Below, in pieces: positions 26,827 through 36,136 of a stretch of DNA of 64,000 bases. Below the pieces are notes generated by a model. It did not search any database and was not told where the DNA came from. It worked only from the letters and a program-made list of their open reading frames with translations. The stretch lies in contig NZ_RJLQ01000009.1 in assembly GCF_003833015.1 (NCBI RefSeq), positions 62,001 to 126,000 of the forward strand, read 5' to 3'. This DNA comes from Clostridium sp. E02. GTDB taxonomy: Bacteria; Bacillota; Clostridia; Lachnospirales; Lachnospiraceae. Numbering within the stretch: position 1 is the first letter of the stretch; the number at the start of each line of letters is the position of its first letter. Position numbers and translations under genes: made by a program.

Positions 26827-28272
26827 TTATTGATAGATTAACTCGCCTTCACTGACTGCTTCTGCATTCATTACGATGTGATCATACACACACAGTCCGT
26901 AGGGCATATTCTTTTTTACCGTATAGTATTCGTCATTCGACTTTAATATATCAATCTGTTTAAAGAGTGCATACCCTTTATTTATATTATATACCCCCTG
27001 TAGCGATTTACTTTCCCCAATTTGGTATCGATCAGTGGAATCAGGTTTTACAATATAATCACCGGCTTTTAATCCATTCTCCTTATTCATCTCAATATAA
27101 TAATAGTCTCCCTCCGAATAATAGATTTCAGACGGAACAAATAAAACCGAAGTTCCAGAATCTGAATAAACTTCTTTGTTAAAGCCTTTATTCGAACTAT
27201 CTCCACCCTGGGTCAGATAATCCATCGGAACCAAAAAAAAGTCTTTCTTTGTCACTGCTGTTGCAGGAATCTTTAGTCCCTCAACCCGATTAGATACAAT
27301 CTCAAAATCGATATACCGCTCGGAAGCAAACTGTACCATATATTTATCAAACACTATTTCACCAAATGTTTTCCCATCCGTACCTTTCAAAGTAGAAAAA
27401 TCACCGGAAGCTTTTAAATCATGACCTGAAAAATCCACCTTAAGTCTTGTTTTATCTTTATACTCTTCTATCTCCTCATCTGTCATAGGAAACAAGACGG
27501 ACCACTTGTCAGATGTAATCACCTTATATACAGGAACCCCTTTTTCAATTAGTTTTCCAGAATTTATTATGCTTTTCTTATAGCTGCTTCGGTCGAATAC
27601 AGCTTCGGAAATGGCAGAGGGATCAAATGTTTCATATGAATCCATTCCATATGAGATAACTCCTGCCTGATCTGACTTGACCTGTTTAAAATCAAGACCT
27701 TCCTGCCCCATTAGATCTTCTAAGTTGTCCAGAGCATTAAAATTCATATATTCCATAATCTGTGCTTCCAACGAATTCTTTGTATCATAGACAGATCGAA
27801 ACTGATTGTTATCATAAGTAAGGCTGAATACGGTCAGCTGTTTTTTCAATTCTGAAAGATTTTCCGGATTTAATGACACACTGTCTTTTGAATGTTCTGC
27901 CAGAAATGAAGTAAAATCCCCCGTCTCATCGATGGAATAAATTCTGGTACCAAACGCGGCCCGCTTCCCTTCTCTGACGTAACAATTCACATAACCGGAG
28001 CGGTCTGCTGTCTTTACATCCTCCTGTCTTAGTATGATCCCAGTGTAATCTTTGTTATTTACAATACTGCCTTCTTGAACCTCATAAAACTGCACATTAT
28101 CTTTGCGTAAATATGTAATCACACTAAACAGCATATAGACAAAAATCAGTGCAAAGATAATCATTCCAACATTGATATTAAGGGGCCGGCGATACCGGAT
28201 AATCTTTTTGTTCTTTTTTTTAGGTACAGCCTTTTTACTTGGCTGCGGTGCCTTCTTTTTAGCCAACCTCAC
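26827..28272 (-). CDS. HlyD-like membrane fusion/adaptor protein
   Basis: A protein of 481 residues with a very basic N-terminal tail (Lys/Arg-rich 1-30), one membrane helix (about 35-55) and a large outside domain. The outside part has a biotinyl-lipoyl-like segment (YTGIILRQEDVKTADRSGYVNCYVREGKRAAFGTRIYSID), an alpha-helical stretch (about 130-200) and beta-rich barrel domains, the plan of HlyD-type adaptors. No transporter or outer-membrane partner is next to it. Proteins of this kind stand before yggS-sepF in many Lachnospiraceae, so a role tied to division or envelope is possible, but unproven. Confidence 0.72.
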   Translation of the reverse strand: MRLAKKKAPQPSKKAVPKKKNKKIIRYRRPLNINVGMIIFALIFVYMLFSVITYLRKDNVQFYEVQEGSIVNNKDYTGIILRQEDVKTADRSGYVNCYVREGKRAAFGTRIYSIDETGDFTSFLAEHSKDSVSLNPENLSELKKQLTVFSLTYDNNQFRSVYDTKNSLEAQIMEYMNFNALDNLEDLMGQEGLDFKQVKSDQAGVISYGMDSYETFDPSAISEAVFDRSSYKKSIINSGKLIEKGVPVYKVITSDKWSVLFPMTDEEIEEYKDKTRLKVDFSGHDLKASGDFSTLKGTDGKTFGEIVFDKYMVQFASERYIDFEIVSNRVEGLKIPATAVTKKDFFLVPMDYLTQGGDSSNKGFNKEVYSDSGTSVLFVPSEIYYSEGDYYYIEMNKENGLKAGDYIVKPDSTDRYQIGESKSLQGVYNINKGYALFKQIDILKSNDEYYTVKKNMPYGLCVYDHIVMNAEAVSEGELIYQ

Positions 28273-28368
28273 GCCTCCTTTCCCTTCTAAATATTATAAA
28301 AGGAAAACTCAAAAAATTCAAGCACAACAAAGAGCGTTATGATACTTTTGCATCTCCTGAAGCACTTA

Positions 28369-28408
28369 TTATATAACAGGAATTTTGGAGGATGTTCTTG
28401 TTATATAA
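28369..28408. repeat. Inverted repeat upstream of the HlyD-like gene
   Basis: TTATATAACAGGAA (28369-28382) and TTCTTGTTATATAA (28395-28408) form a 14-bp inverted repeat with one mismatch and a 12-base spacer, about 100 bp upstream of the HlyD-like start. It could be a repressor site or part of a tandem terminator with the following hairpin. Confidence 0.5.
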
Positions 28409-28433
28409 GAAAAGGGACTGTTTATCAGTCCCC
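28407..28433 (-). terminator. Terminator after the small P-loop gene
   Basis: On the minus strand GGGGACTG and CAGTCCC close a five-base loop, followed by TTTTCTTA. It lies directly after the stop codon of the 28446-28865 gene. Confidence 0.8.
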
Positions 28434-28445
28434 GTAAATCTATGT

Positions 28446-28865
28446 TTATAATGAAACAATCACATCGGCCTTTGTTTTCTCAGGCAGATTCTCTGCATCC
28501 ATAGAAACACTGAGAACAAAAGTTATATGATACTTTTCACCGATATTTTTCAAAGTTGCAATGGCATCAGAAATATCTTCCCCCTCAAGGCAGGCTAGCT
28601 TTAAAAAACTGTCAAAAAACATCATCTCCAAATCATGATCTTGAGATATGATACCACAGATAAAACCAATAAATCCTCCGCTAGATGCCAACGGATACTC
28701 ATTCACATTGATGAGACGGACCTTGTTGCTCAATTCATACATATGCTTTGAGCTTTTATCCAAATACACGATAGAGCCTTTTGACTCTTTTACAGCGGAA
28801 TTCGCTCTGTCTAACAGATGCTTTGTTTTCCCTTTTCCCTTTTTCCCTGCAATTATCTGCACCAT
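28446..28865 (-). CDS. Small P-loop ATPase-like protein
   Basis: This protein of 139 residues starts MVQIIAGKKGKGKTKHLLDRAN, a clear Walker A (GKKGKGKTK), and has hydrophobic strands ending in acidic residues (GSIVYLD; LEMMFFDSF) that may form the Walker B. ATG 28865 follows AAGGAGG. It looks like a minimal RecA/PilT-like NTP-binding fold with no extra domain. Homologues are annotated as hypothetical or twitching-motility-like in clostridia. Function unknown; it is a one-gene unit with its own terminator. Confidence 0.75.
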   Translation of the reverse strand: MVQIIAGKKGKGKTKHLLDRANSAVKESKGSIVYLDKSSKHMYELSNKVRLINVNEYPLASSGGFIGFICGIISQDHDLEMMFFDSFLKLACLEGEDISDAIATLKNIGEKYHITFVLSVSMDAENLPEKTKADVIVSL

Positions 28866-28954
28866 AGCACTTTCCTCCTTGCGTTATACAATTTGTATAA
28901 AAAGTCTATTCATATCAATATAATAATAGTACAAATTCATAACAAAGGCAATAA

Positions 28955-29923
28955 CTATTCTACAATTTTGTTCAGGATATTTGACATATTACGATACAAC
29001 CCGTCATGGTTCGGAGCTTTTAATACAACCGAAATATATTCACGATTGGATGCGTCTAAACTTCCCATAATAAGACAGCTTCCCGCAGCCTGTGTGGTAC
29101 CTGTTTTTCCACCCATCACGGTAAGTCCATTAGGTATTTGCCATTCACCAGTCAAATACCAGTTGGTATCTTTCCAAACGGCATTTATTTCTTTTCCTGA
29201 AGCATCCAGATAAACTGCATCGTATTTAGCAGTTCCAATGATTTTACGAAATTCCGGATACTTTAATGCTTCATTAAAAATCAAATATAAGTCGTAAGCA
29301 GTTGTATAATGATCCTCATCGTGAAGTCCGTGAGGATTCATAAAATGAGTCCCAGTCGCTCCAAGTTTAACGGCCTCTTCATTCATCAATTTCGCAAAGG
29401 GCTCTTCTCCTCCTGCGATGGAAACAGCGATCGCTGCTCCTGCATCATTCCCAGAAGGCAATAACAAACCATATAGAAGTTGTTCTAACGTAAGCTCATC
29501 CCCTGGTTTGATCCCACATAAACTAGCCCCTGACTCTGTAATGACAGCATCTTTCGTGACCGTAACCGTATCTGTCAGCTTCCCATACTTTAACGCCAAA
29601 AGCGCAGTCATAACCTTGGTAATACTCGCTGGATACAGTCGTTCAAATGGCTTTTCCACAAATAAGACAGTCTTATCTGAACGGTCAAATACCGCAGCAG
29701 CTTCTGCGGTTACTGTTAGATCTTGGTCCACGTTATCTTCAGTCACCACGCATAAATCGTGCGCAAAGGGTTCTGATTTACCAGCCGTTGTTGTAGACTG
29801 GTAAAGGGCAGTCCTTTTTGAGAATTCATAAGGATTATCAAGTTTATGCAGACCAGAGCAGCCCGTCAAGAATACTGTAAGTAAAATTATGCAGTCTGAG
29901 ATTACAAAAACTTTTTTCATCAC
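28955..29923 (-). CDS. D-alanyl-D-alanine carboxypeptidase (S11, lipoprotein)
   Basis: This S11 penicillin-binding protein of 322 residues trims the terminal D-Ala from peptidoglycan stem peptides. The three active-site motifs are SITKVMTALLA (SxxK), LPSGNDAG (SxN) and MGGKTGTTQAAG (KTG). The N-terminus carries a lipoprotein signal with lipobox LTGC around residue 22, so it is membrane-anchored by lipid. It starts at GTG 29923 or ATG 29920 after AGAGGT. It is last in the radC-mre-min-rodA operon. Confidence 0.93.
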   Translation of the reverse strand: MMKKVFVISDCIILLTVFLTGCSGLHKLDNPYEFSKRTALYQSTTTAGKSEPFAHDLCVVTEDNVDQDLTVTAEAAAVFDRSDKTVLFVEKPFERLYPASITKVMTALLALKYGKLTDTVTVTKDAVITESGASLCGIKPGDELTLEQLLYGLLLPSGNDAGAAIAVSIAGGEEPFAKLMNEEAVKLGATGTHFMNPHGLHDEDHYTTAYDLYLIFNEALKYPEFRKIIGTAKYDAVYLDASGKEINAVWKDTNWYLTGEWQIPNGLTVMGGKTGTTQAAGSCLIMGSLDASNREYISVVLKAPNHDGLYRNMSNILNKIVE

Positions 29924-29937
29924 TGAATTTACCTCTG

Positions 29938-30333
29938 TTATTTATACATTTCGCGCCACTCTAAATCGCCTCGTTCTAAGGATTTGATTAACAATTCGGC
30001 CGTTGCCAAATTTGTAGCAAGCGGAATGTTATGCATATCACAAGTACTCATAATATTCACAACATCTGGTTCATGTATTTTTGGGGACAGCGGATCTCTT
30101 AGAAAAATAACCAGATCAATTTCGTTGTGTTCAATCTGCGATCCTAACTGCTGTTCTCCTCCTAAATGGCCGGCCAGATATTTGTGAACATTTAAATTCG
30201 TCACTTCTTCAATCAAACGACCTGTTGTACCTGTTGCATATAGCATATGTTTACTTAATACACCTCTGTACGCAATGCAGAAATTCTGCATGAGTTTTTT
30301 CTTGGAATCATGTGCAACTAATCCAACATTCAT
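29938..30333 (-). CDS. mgsA: Methylglyoxal synthase
   Basis: MgsA, 131 residues, turns dihydroxyacetone phosphate into methylglyoxal and phosphate, a bypass of lower glycolysis when phosphate is short. Motifs: VGLVAHDSKKK, TGTTGRLIEE, GHLGGEQQLGSQI, VIFLRDPLSP with the catalytic aspartate, and IPLATNLATAELL. It follows rodA closely in the envelope operon, a position seen in other clostridia. Confidence 0.96.
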   Translation of the reverse strand: MNVGLVAHDSKKKLMQNFCIAYRGVLSKHMLYATGTTGRLIEEVTNLNVHKYLAGHLGGEQQLGSQIEHNEIDLVIFLRDPLSPKIHEPDVVNIMSTCDMHNIPLATNLATAELLIKSLERGDLEWREMYK

Positions 30334-30349
30334 AATGATATACCTCCTT

Positions 30350-31474
30350 TTAATTACCGATTTTGCGTTGCAGTCCTACATTCAGCACCAGTCCCATACC
30401 TATAAAAATACTAACGAGAGAACTGGTTCCTGAACTAATAAACGGAAGTGGCAGGCCAGTGTTTGGGAATATTTGTGTAGCCACTGCTATATTAGCAAAA
30501 GCCTGAAATCCGATTAAAGCTGCCATACCGGTACAGATCAGTTTCCCGGACATATCTTTGGCTTTGGACGCCATATATAGACATTCAAATACAACCAGAC
30601 CAATAAGAAGAATTACAATAACACTGCCTCGAAATCCCATTTCTTCACCGATAATTGCGAAGATAAAATCAGTTTGACCGGCCGATAAGAAATTCCCATC
30701 TTTGACCGAAGCTATCGTTGTATTAAAAAGTCCCTTCCCTTGAAGCTGTCCGGAACTGATTGCCATAATGGAGTTTTTTTGCTGATAAAGATTTTCCGCA
30801 TACTGATCTGCATGGGGATAAATCCACGCCAGAATACGTCGTGCCTGATAGCCATGTATAAATGGAATGAGTCCTTTGGTCAGTAAATAGATGAAAAGGA
30901 TACCGACTGGAACTGCAATCGCTAAAACACCGCCAATCCATCGGTAACTAATGCCAGCCGAGTATACCATACACAATATAATAACGGTAACGACAAGACT
31001 GGTAGATAGATTCGGTTCTGCTAAAATCAAGGCAATCGGGAAGGCTGCAAGACATGCAGCCACACCGACCATAACCGGTCTATTTATGTTTTCCTGATAC
31101 TTGTTCCAAAACCAGGAAAAGAAAACGATCAATCCAATTTTCGCAAACTCAGATGGCTGTATTTGACCAATACCAGGTAGCTTAATCCATCTAGTTGCCC
31201 CTCCAGCCGTATGTCCCATTACTAATACTGCTCCAAGTAAAAGCAGACAAACTGCATAATCTAAGGCATAAAGTTTAACAATTTTACGATAGTCAATGAA
31301 GGAGCAACCAATTGCAACGGCAAAGCCCACCACGACACCGATAATCTGTTTCGTCACAGCATTAGAATTTTGGTTGGAGGCACTTGCCACCACCAAAACT
31401 CCGATTACGGATAGTGTAATCATATACAGCACTAATCGGTAATTATAAAATTTAAAATTGTAATCAGAAAACAT
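30350..31474 (-). CDS. rodA: RodA/FtsW-family SEDS peptidoglycan glycosyltransferase
   Basis: This SEDS polymerase of 374 residues and about ten membrane helices joins lipid II into glycan strands during elongation. Motifs: GGATRWIKLPGIGQIQPSEFAKIGL, ILAEPNLSTS, and NTGLPLPFISSGTSSL near the C-terminus. Being in the same operon as mreC, mreD and the PBP2 gene points to RodA and not FtsW. Start ATG 31474 is two bases after the minE stop. Confidence 0.93.
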   Translation of the reverse strand: MFSDYNFKFYNYRLVLYMITLSVIGVLVVASASNQNSNAVTKQIIGVVVGFAVAIGCSFIDYRKIVKLYALDYAVCLLLLGAVLVMGHTAGGATRWIKLPGIGQIQPSEFAKIGLIVFFSWFWNKYQENINRPVMVGVAACLAAFPIALILAEPNLSTSLVVTVIILCMVYSAGISYRWIGGVLAIAVPVGILFIYLLTKGLIPFIHGYQARRILAWIYPHADQYAENLYQQKNSIMAISSGQLQGKGLFNTTIASVKDGNFLSAGQTDFIFAIIGEEMGFRGSVIVILLIGLVVFECLYMASKAKDMSGKLICTGMAALIGFQAFANIAVATQIFPNTGLPLPFISSGTSSLVSIFIGMGLVLNVGLQRKIGN

Positions 31475-31476
31475 AA

Positions 31477-31755
31477 TTAGTATATCCCCTTGTCAGGTAC
31501 ATCACGAATTGGTATGTTCGCATAAAGTACCGGTGTAAAGCGCTCACAATCCGGCTGCTTCATCTTCTTCATCTGTATTTCTATTCTATCGGAATCAATA
31601 TCCATGTATCTTGAGAATACACGAATCATATCGTCTTTTATCATCTGCATGATTTCAGGAGAACAGTCAGCCTTGTCCGCAACCAGCAAAAGTTTCAGAC
31701 GATTTCTTGCAATTTCTCCTGAATTCTTCTTGCGGAAAATAGGAAACAAGCTCAT
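31477..31755 (-). CDS. minE: Cell division topological specificity factor MinE
   Basis: MinE, 92 residues, stimulates MinD ATPase and drives Min oscillation. The N-terminal membrane-targeting part is MSLFPIFRKKNSGEIARNRL and the MinD-binding helix is RLKLLLVADKADCSPE. The C-terminal dimer domain follows (VFSRYMDIDSDRIEIQMKK). Its presence means a Gram-negative-like MinCDE system and not the DivIVA-only version; this is seen in many clostridia. Confidence 0.95.
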   Translation of the reverse strand: MSLFPIFRKKNSGEIARNRLKLLLVADKADCSPEIMQMIKDDMIRVFSRYMDIDSDRIEIQMKKMKQPDCERFTPVLYANIPIRDVPDKGIY

Positions 31756-31766
31756 ATCAGCCCCCC

Positions 31767-32558
31767 CTATGCTCTCTTTAAGAGATGCGAAATTTTAAAA
31801 AGGAGGCCTTCTCGCACAGCGGGATTCTGTATTGGAATATTTTCTCCAACGATCCGCCTGCATACGTCCATATAAGCTTCTCCTGCCGGAGTGCCCATTC
31901 CAACAAGTGGTTCCCCCTGATTGGTGGAAATCACAATATCCTCATCATCTGGAATGGCGCCAACAATGTCTATGGCGAGTATATCCATAACATCATCCAA
32001 TGACATCATATCTCCTCGCTTGACCATGTCTGCACGGATCCGGTTAACAATTAGCTCAATACTCCCCATGTCAGCCGCTTCCAAAAGACCAATGATCCGG
32101 TCCGCATCTCGAATCGCTGAAACTTCAGGTGTCGTAACTACGATGGCTCTGTCCGCACCTGCGATTGCGTTTTGAAAACCTTGTTCAATTCCCGCTGGGC
32201 AATCCAAAAGAATATAATCAAAATCTTCTCTTAAATCTTCCACCAGTTTGACCATCTGTCCCGGGGTGACGGCTGTCTTGTCCCTCGTTTGGGCGGATGG
32301 CAATAAAAATAAGTTTGGGTATCTTTTGTCTTTTATCAGGGCCTGCTTCATACGGCAGTTACCTTCAACTACATCTACTAAATTGTAGACAATGCGGTTT
32401 TCTAAACCCATCACAACATCTAGGTTTCTCAGTCCGATATCAGTATCAATCAGAACTACTTTTTTCCCCAGTATTGCCAGGCCTGTACCAACATTAGCTG
32501 AAGTTGTCGTCTTGCCAACCCCGCCTTTTCCAGAAGTGATTACGATAATCTCACTCAT
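31767..32558 (-). CDS. minD: Septum site-determining ATPase MinD
   Basis: MinD, 263 residues, binds membrane in the ATP form and recruits MinC. It has the deviant Walker A SGKGGVGKTTTSANVG, VLIDTDIGLRNLDVVMGLENR, the DCPAGIEQGF switch II, and a C-terminal amphipathic membrane helix ending EGLLFKISHLLKRA. It lies 35 bases downstream of minC. Confidence 0.97.
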   Translation of the reverse strand: MSEIIVITSGKGGVGKTTTSANVGTGLAILGKKVVLIDTDIGLRNLDVVMGLENRIVYNLVDVVEGNCRMKQALIKDKRYPNLFLLPSAQTRDKTAVTPGQMVKLVEDLREDFDYILLDCPAGIEQGFQNAIAGADRAIVVTTPEVSAIRDADRIIGLLEAADMGSIELIVNRIRADMVKRGDMMSLDDVMDILAIDIVGAIPDDEDIVISTNQGEPLVGMGTPAGEAYMDVCRRIVGENIPIQNPAVREGLLFKISHLLKRA

Positions 32559-32593
32559 ACCATATCCTCCTGATTTTTATACCTTATACCATT

Positions 32594-33262
32594 TTACCTT
32601 AATTTTCGGAATATTTCCACACTTTTTTTCATTGGTTTAATTAAGACTTTATTACGATCAAAAAAAGCTTTCATCGGACCACGTCCCAAACGCTTTCCGC
32701 GTCCGTCAAGACCAGAGGTACAATCAGCAATTCTTAGCTGGGTCGGAGCCATATCAAGAGCAGTTATCAAAGCTCCCGTATTCCCTGCCACACCCGCACA
32801 AACTGTGCCGGATAATTTTCCAAGGACAATGACATTTCCTTTTGCCAGTACCTTTGCTCCTTTTTGAACATCTCCAATGATTACAATACTTGCTTCTGAT
32901 TCTAAAGTCTCTCCGCTTTGTAAATTACCCTTAAAAAACTGCCCGGTTTGGCTGGACAATTCCATTAGTTTTTCATTCAGTGCTTTTTCACAACGTTCGA
33001 TCCGATTCACATCTGTATCGACCAGACAGATAATCTCAACATTGGAATTTTCCGTAATCTGGTTAATAATTGCTAATTCTTCTTCGGAAGTCACTTCCCT
33101 GCCTTCTAGAGTCAGAGTCATTTGTGCAGATCCCCAGAATTTCGAATGATCCCCAAATTTTTTCCCAATATTAGATAGAAGCTCAGGGAAAGGGATATCC
33201 GGATCCAGGATGACAGTCATACCTGCTCGATTGCTTTTAATGACTACAGTATTATGCATCAT
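32594..33262 (-). CDS. minC: Septum site-determining protein MinC
   Basis: MinC, 222 residues, blocks FtsZ assembly away from midcell. The N-terminal domain binds FtsZ. The C-terminal beta-helix (GDVQKGAKVLAKGNVIVLGKLSGTVCAG and ALDMAPTQLRIADC) dimerises and contacts MinD. It follows the PBP2 gene by 17 bases in the elongation operon. Confidence 0.95.
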   Translation of the reverse strand: MMHNTVVIKSNRAGMTVILDPDIPFPELLSNIGKKFGDHSKFWGSAQMTLTLEGREVTSEEELAIINQITENSNVEIICLVDTDVNRIERCEKALNEKLMELSSQTGQFFKGNLQSGETLESEASIVIIGDVQKGAKVLAKGNVIVLGKLSGTVCAGVAGNTGALITALDMAPTQLRIADCTSGLDGRGKRLGRGPMKAFFDRNKVLIKPMKKSVEIFRKLR

Positions 33263-33279
33263 ATCACCTCTTATCCTCG

Positions 33280-36120
33280 TTAATCGCGAATATTGACCTT
33301 CGCCGCATCCAGAGCCCCCGCATTTACAATCGATTTTAAGTCAATATAGCCGTAATAATATTTGTAGACATTTTTTGCTATATTGGCTGCATTGGAAGAT
33401 GAATAGCCATACGGTATATTCACAGTAACACAGATCTCCGGATTGTCATATGGCGCATAAGAAATAAAGAACGCATGATTGGGTTTATTACGAGCTTCTT
33501 GGGCGGTGCCCGTCTTACCTGCAATCTCCACTTCAAGGTCTGTAAACAGCCTTTTTGTTGAACCATTTGCAATCACTTTTCTCATTCCCTGTTGTACAGT
33601 ATCCCACGTTAATTCCGTCGCGTCAATATGAGAAGAAATCTTAGGGGTATAATCTTTGATCAGATTGCCTTCAGAATCCGTTGTTTTATCCAAAAGACTG
33701 AGTTCAAATACAGTCCCTCTGTTGGCGATTGCCGCCACATACCTGGACAACTGGACATTCGTATAAGCATGACTCCCCTGTCCCATAGCAGAACGTTCCG
33801 GTGCTTCCTTTGAAATCTGTGGATCCAGCTCCGGTATCTCCACTCCAGACTTATGATCCAGTCCAAACATAGCTGCGTATTTACGCAATGATTTCAGACC
33901 CAAATCCGGAGAGTATCCCCCTGTTCCATCTGTGGAAAGACGATGCCCTAAGTCTGCGAAAAAATAATTACAAGAATTTTCAATCCCCTCAGTAATCGTT
34001 AAAGGACCGTGTTGGCCAGAATAGATCCAACATTTGATTGGCGGTTCTACATCCATATAAATTCCTGTACAATCTATTTTTTCATCCACAGCTATGGCAT
34101 GTTCTTCTAATGCGGCTACCGCAGTAATCGGCTTAAATGTTGATCCTGGTGCTTTCCTTGTCTGCGTTGCATTATTATAAAGAGGAAGGGATAAATCAGC
34201 TTGCAGCTGGCTGAAATAGGTCCCCTCACCAATCCGGTTACTATCATAGCCCGGGTAAGATACAAGGGCAAGAACTTCTCCTGTTTTGTCATTGGTTACC
34301 ACCACTCCAGCATTGCAAGGTGGAAGAGCTAATTGTGCTGGAGTTATCTCTAAAGTAGATAATTTTTTTAAGAGAAAAGAATAGGCATCACCGGTTGCTC
34401 TTAGTCGTGCTGCATCCCGATCCTCACCGCTTAATACCCCCTGATCATATAATGCAAGACAAAGCTCCTGACCTGTTATCACATCATTATTGATCAAATA
34501 TCGATATATCTTTTTTGTAAAATCTCTGTCCTTCTCCAACTGATCAAGCGTATATTGTACCAACGCTTCAAAGGTATCATCTGCACTCGTGTACTTGGTG
34601 TTGGTTTCAAACTTAGTCGTGTTCACCCAGCCACTTGCAATCCCATAATAAAAATAATCTCTCAGACTAATCTCATCTGTTTTCCACGCCTGATAGTAGG
34701 GACTTGATGTATCAATGGCATCTTCTTTTACAACCCCAACCGTAGGACTAGACAAATAACTATAGATAAAAAACATATATGCTTTCTTATCTTCTGGAAG
34801 ATCCTTCATACGAGTGGAATGAGCGTTCATTAACTCATTACGCAGATCAGAGAAAATCTGTTTTTTAGAATCCAGATATTTCCGGTATATTAGTTTCTCC
34901 ATTTGTGATGCATCCTCTGATTCAATTTCTTTTAGAGACAACACATTATTATTAATAAGTTGGAAGTACGCATCTTTAACAGGAATTTTCATTTTAGAGC
35001 CGTCTGTGGTTCCATTTGCCTTTTCGTCACTATTCACAATGGTTTTAATTAGAATTCCTGCTAACGATTGCTCTATCAAATGATAAACTCCTTTTTGCAG
35101 ATCTAAATCCAGAGTCAGATATACATCATTCCCAGCTCGAGAATCCCTTTCAGCCTTCGTTTCCCGAATTCTGCCTACATTATCTTTGTAAATTGTCTTA
35201 CTGCCCTTATACCCCTGCAGTTCCAGCTCCATCGTCGATTCGATTCCTGTTCTTCCAATGATATCGTTTATAACATAATCGTCTCTACGCTCTTTTAGAC
35301 TCTCAAGCTGATCCTCTGGCACTCTTCCAGTATAACCAATGACTGGAGCAAATGGTATGCTGTCATTATACGCCCGAATTGTTGTTTCCTCTACATTAAC
35401 ACCCTGTATCTCACCAATATGCTCTAGAATATCAGCAACGGTTTCATCCGTTACTTGAGACGCAATTGTAGTGGCTTCGTATTTACGGTAAAACATGAGT
35501 TTCAAAGCATATTTGATATTAATAATATCCAGCGCTTCCTGATCTGTAAGAGAGAGGGGATGTCCATTCAAATCCTTAAATTCAGTCAAACCATTTTTCT
35601 CACAAGCTTGATCAAATAATTCTTTTGCACGAATATTAGAAGGATATTTTCCACTCTCATCGTCTAGATCTTCTACTCTTTTCAGTCCATAGTAATCCCT
35701 TAAGAAACGTTTTCTGGATAATTCCGAAGAAGAGGTATATACCATATCTCCGTTTGGATCCAGTGCAATTTCAAATTTCCCCTCTACGCTCTCCCCATGT
35801 TTTTCCAAAATCTGAACTAGTTTTAAAATCATATTATTTTTTTCAATGGGACTGTTATATTCACCCATATCCTGTATGGTGACGGAATATGCCAACTTAT
35901 TATAAGCCAGAATCTTTCCATCCCTATCGTAAATATTCCCTCTGGTACCTGCTGTAGTAATTGTTTTTTCTGTAAGCTGAAGGTAATCATTCTGTGCCTT
36001 TTCCCCGTTGATAATCTGCATATCAAAAAGTTTGTGGATCAATCCTGAATACAAAAACAAACAGATAATTCCAAGAATCATTAGTCTTGAAGAAAGGGTC
36101 TTGTTCATTAACTCTTTCAT
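33280..36120 (-). CDS. mrdA: Penicillin-binding protein 2 (elongation transpeptidase) with long insertion
   Basis: Class B PBP for cell elongation, 946 residues, against about 630-720 in most bacteria. One membrane helix (about 12-33), a pedestal/dimerisation domain (about 40-340), and a transpeptidase domain with S660-TFK, S716-CN and K869-TG. Between LQKGVYHLIEQ (about 350) and CNAGVVVTNDKTGEVLALVSY (about 602) lies an insertion of about 245 residues, mostly helical and charged, with no motif I recognise. Start set at ATG 36120, five bases after a GGAA, because the open frame upstream overlaps mreD by about 55 bases. It lies between mreD and minC. All catalytic motifs are intact. Confidence 0.93.
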   Translation of the reverse strand: MKELMNKTLSSRLMILGIICLFLYSGLIHKLFDMQIINGEKAQNDYLQLTEKTITTAGTRGNIYDRDGKILAYNKLAYSVTIQDMGEYNSPIEKNNMILKLVQILEKHGESVEGKFEIALDPNGDMVYTSSSELSRKRFLRDYYGLKRVEDLDDESGKYPSNIRAKELFDQACEKNGLTEFKDLNGHPLSLTDQEALDIINIKYALKLMFYRKYEATTIASQVTDETVADILEHIGEIQGVNVEETTIRAYNDSIPFAPVIGYTGRVPEDQLESLKERRDDYVINDIIGRTGIESTMELELQGYKGSKTIYKDNVGRIRETKAERDSRAGNDVYLTLDLDLQKGVYHLIEQSLAGILIKTIVNSDEKANGTTDGSKMKIPVKDAYFQLINNNVLSLKEIESEDASQMEKLIYRKYLDSKKQIFSDLRNELMNAHSTRMKDLPEDKKAYMFFIYSYLSSPTVGVVKEDAIDTSSPYYQAWKTDEISLRDYFYYGIASGWVNTTKFETNTKYTSADDTFEALVQYTLDQLEKDRDFTKKIYRYLINNDVITGQELCLALYDQGVLSGEDRDAARLRATGDAYSFLLKKLSTLEITPAQLALPPCNAGVVVTNDKTGEVLALVSYPGYDSNRIGEGTYFSQLQADLSLPLYNNATQTRKAPGSTFKPITAVAALEEHAIAVDEKIDCTGIYMDVEPPIKCWIYSGQHGPLTITEGIENSCNYFFADLGHRLSTDGTGGYSPDLGLKSLRKYAAMFGLDHKSGVEIPELDPQISKEAPERSAMGQGSHAYTNVQLSRYVAAIANRGTVFELSLLDKTTDSEGNLIKDYTPKISSHIDATELTWDTVQQGMRKVIANGSTKRLFTDLEVEIAGKTGTAQEARNKPNHAFFISYAPYDNPEICVTVNIPYGYSSSNAANIAKNVYKYYYGYIDLKSIVNAGALDAAKVNIRD

Positions 36121-36136
36121 GATTTCCAATAAATCC

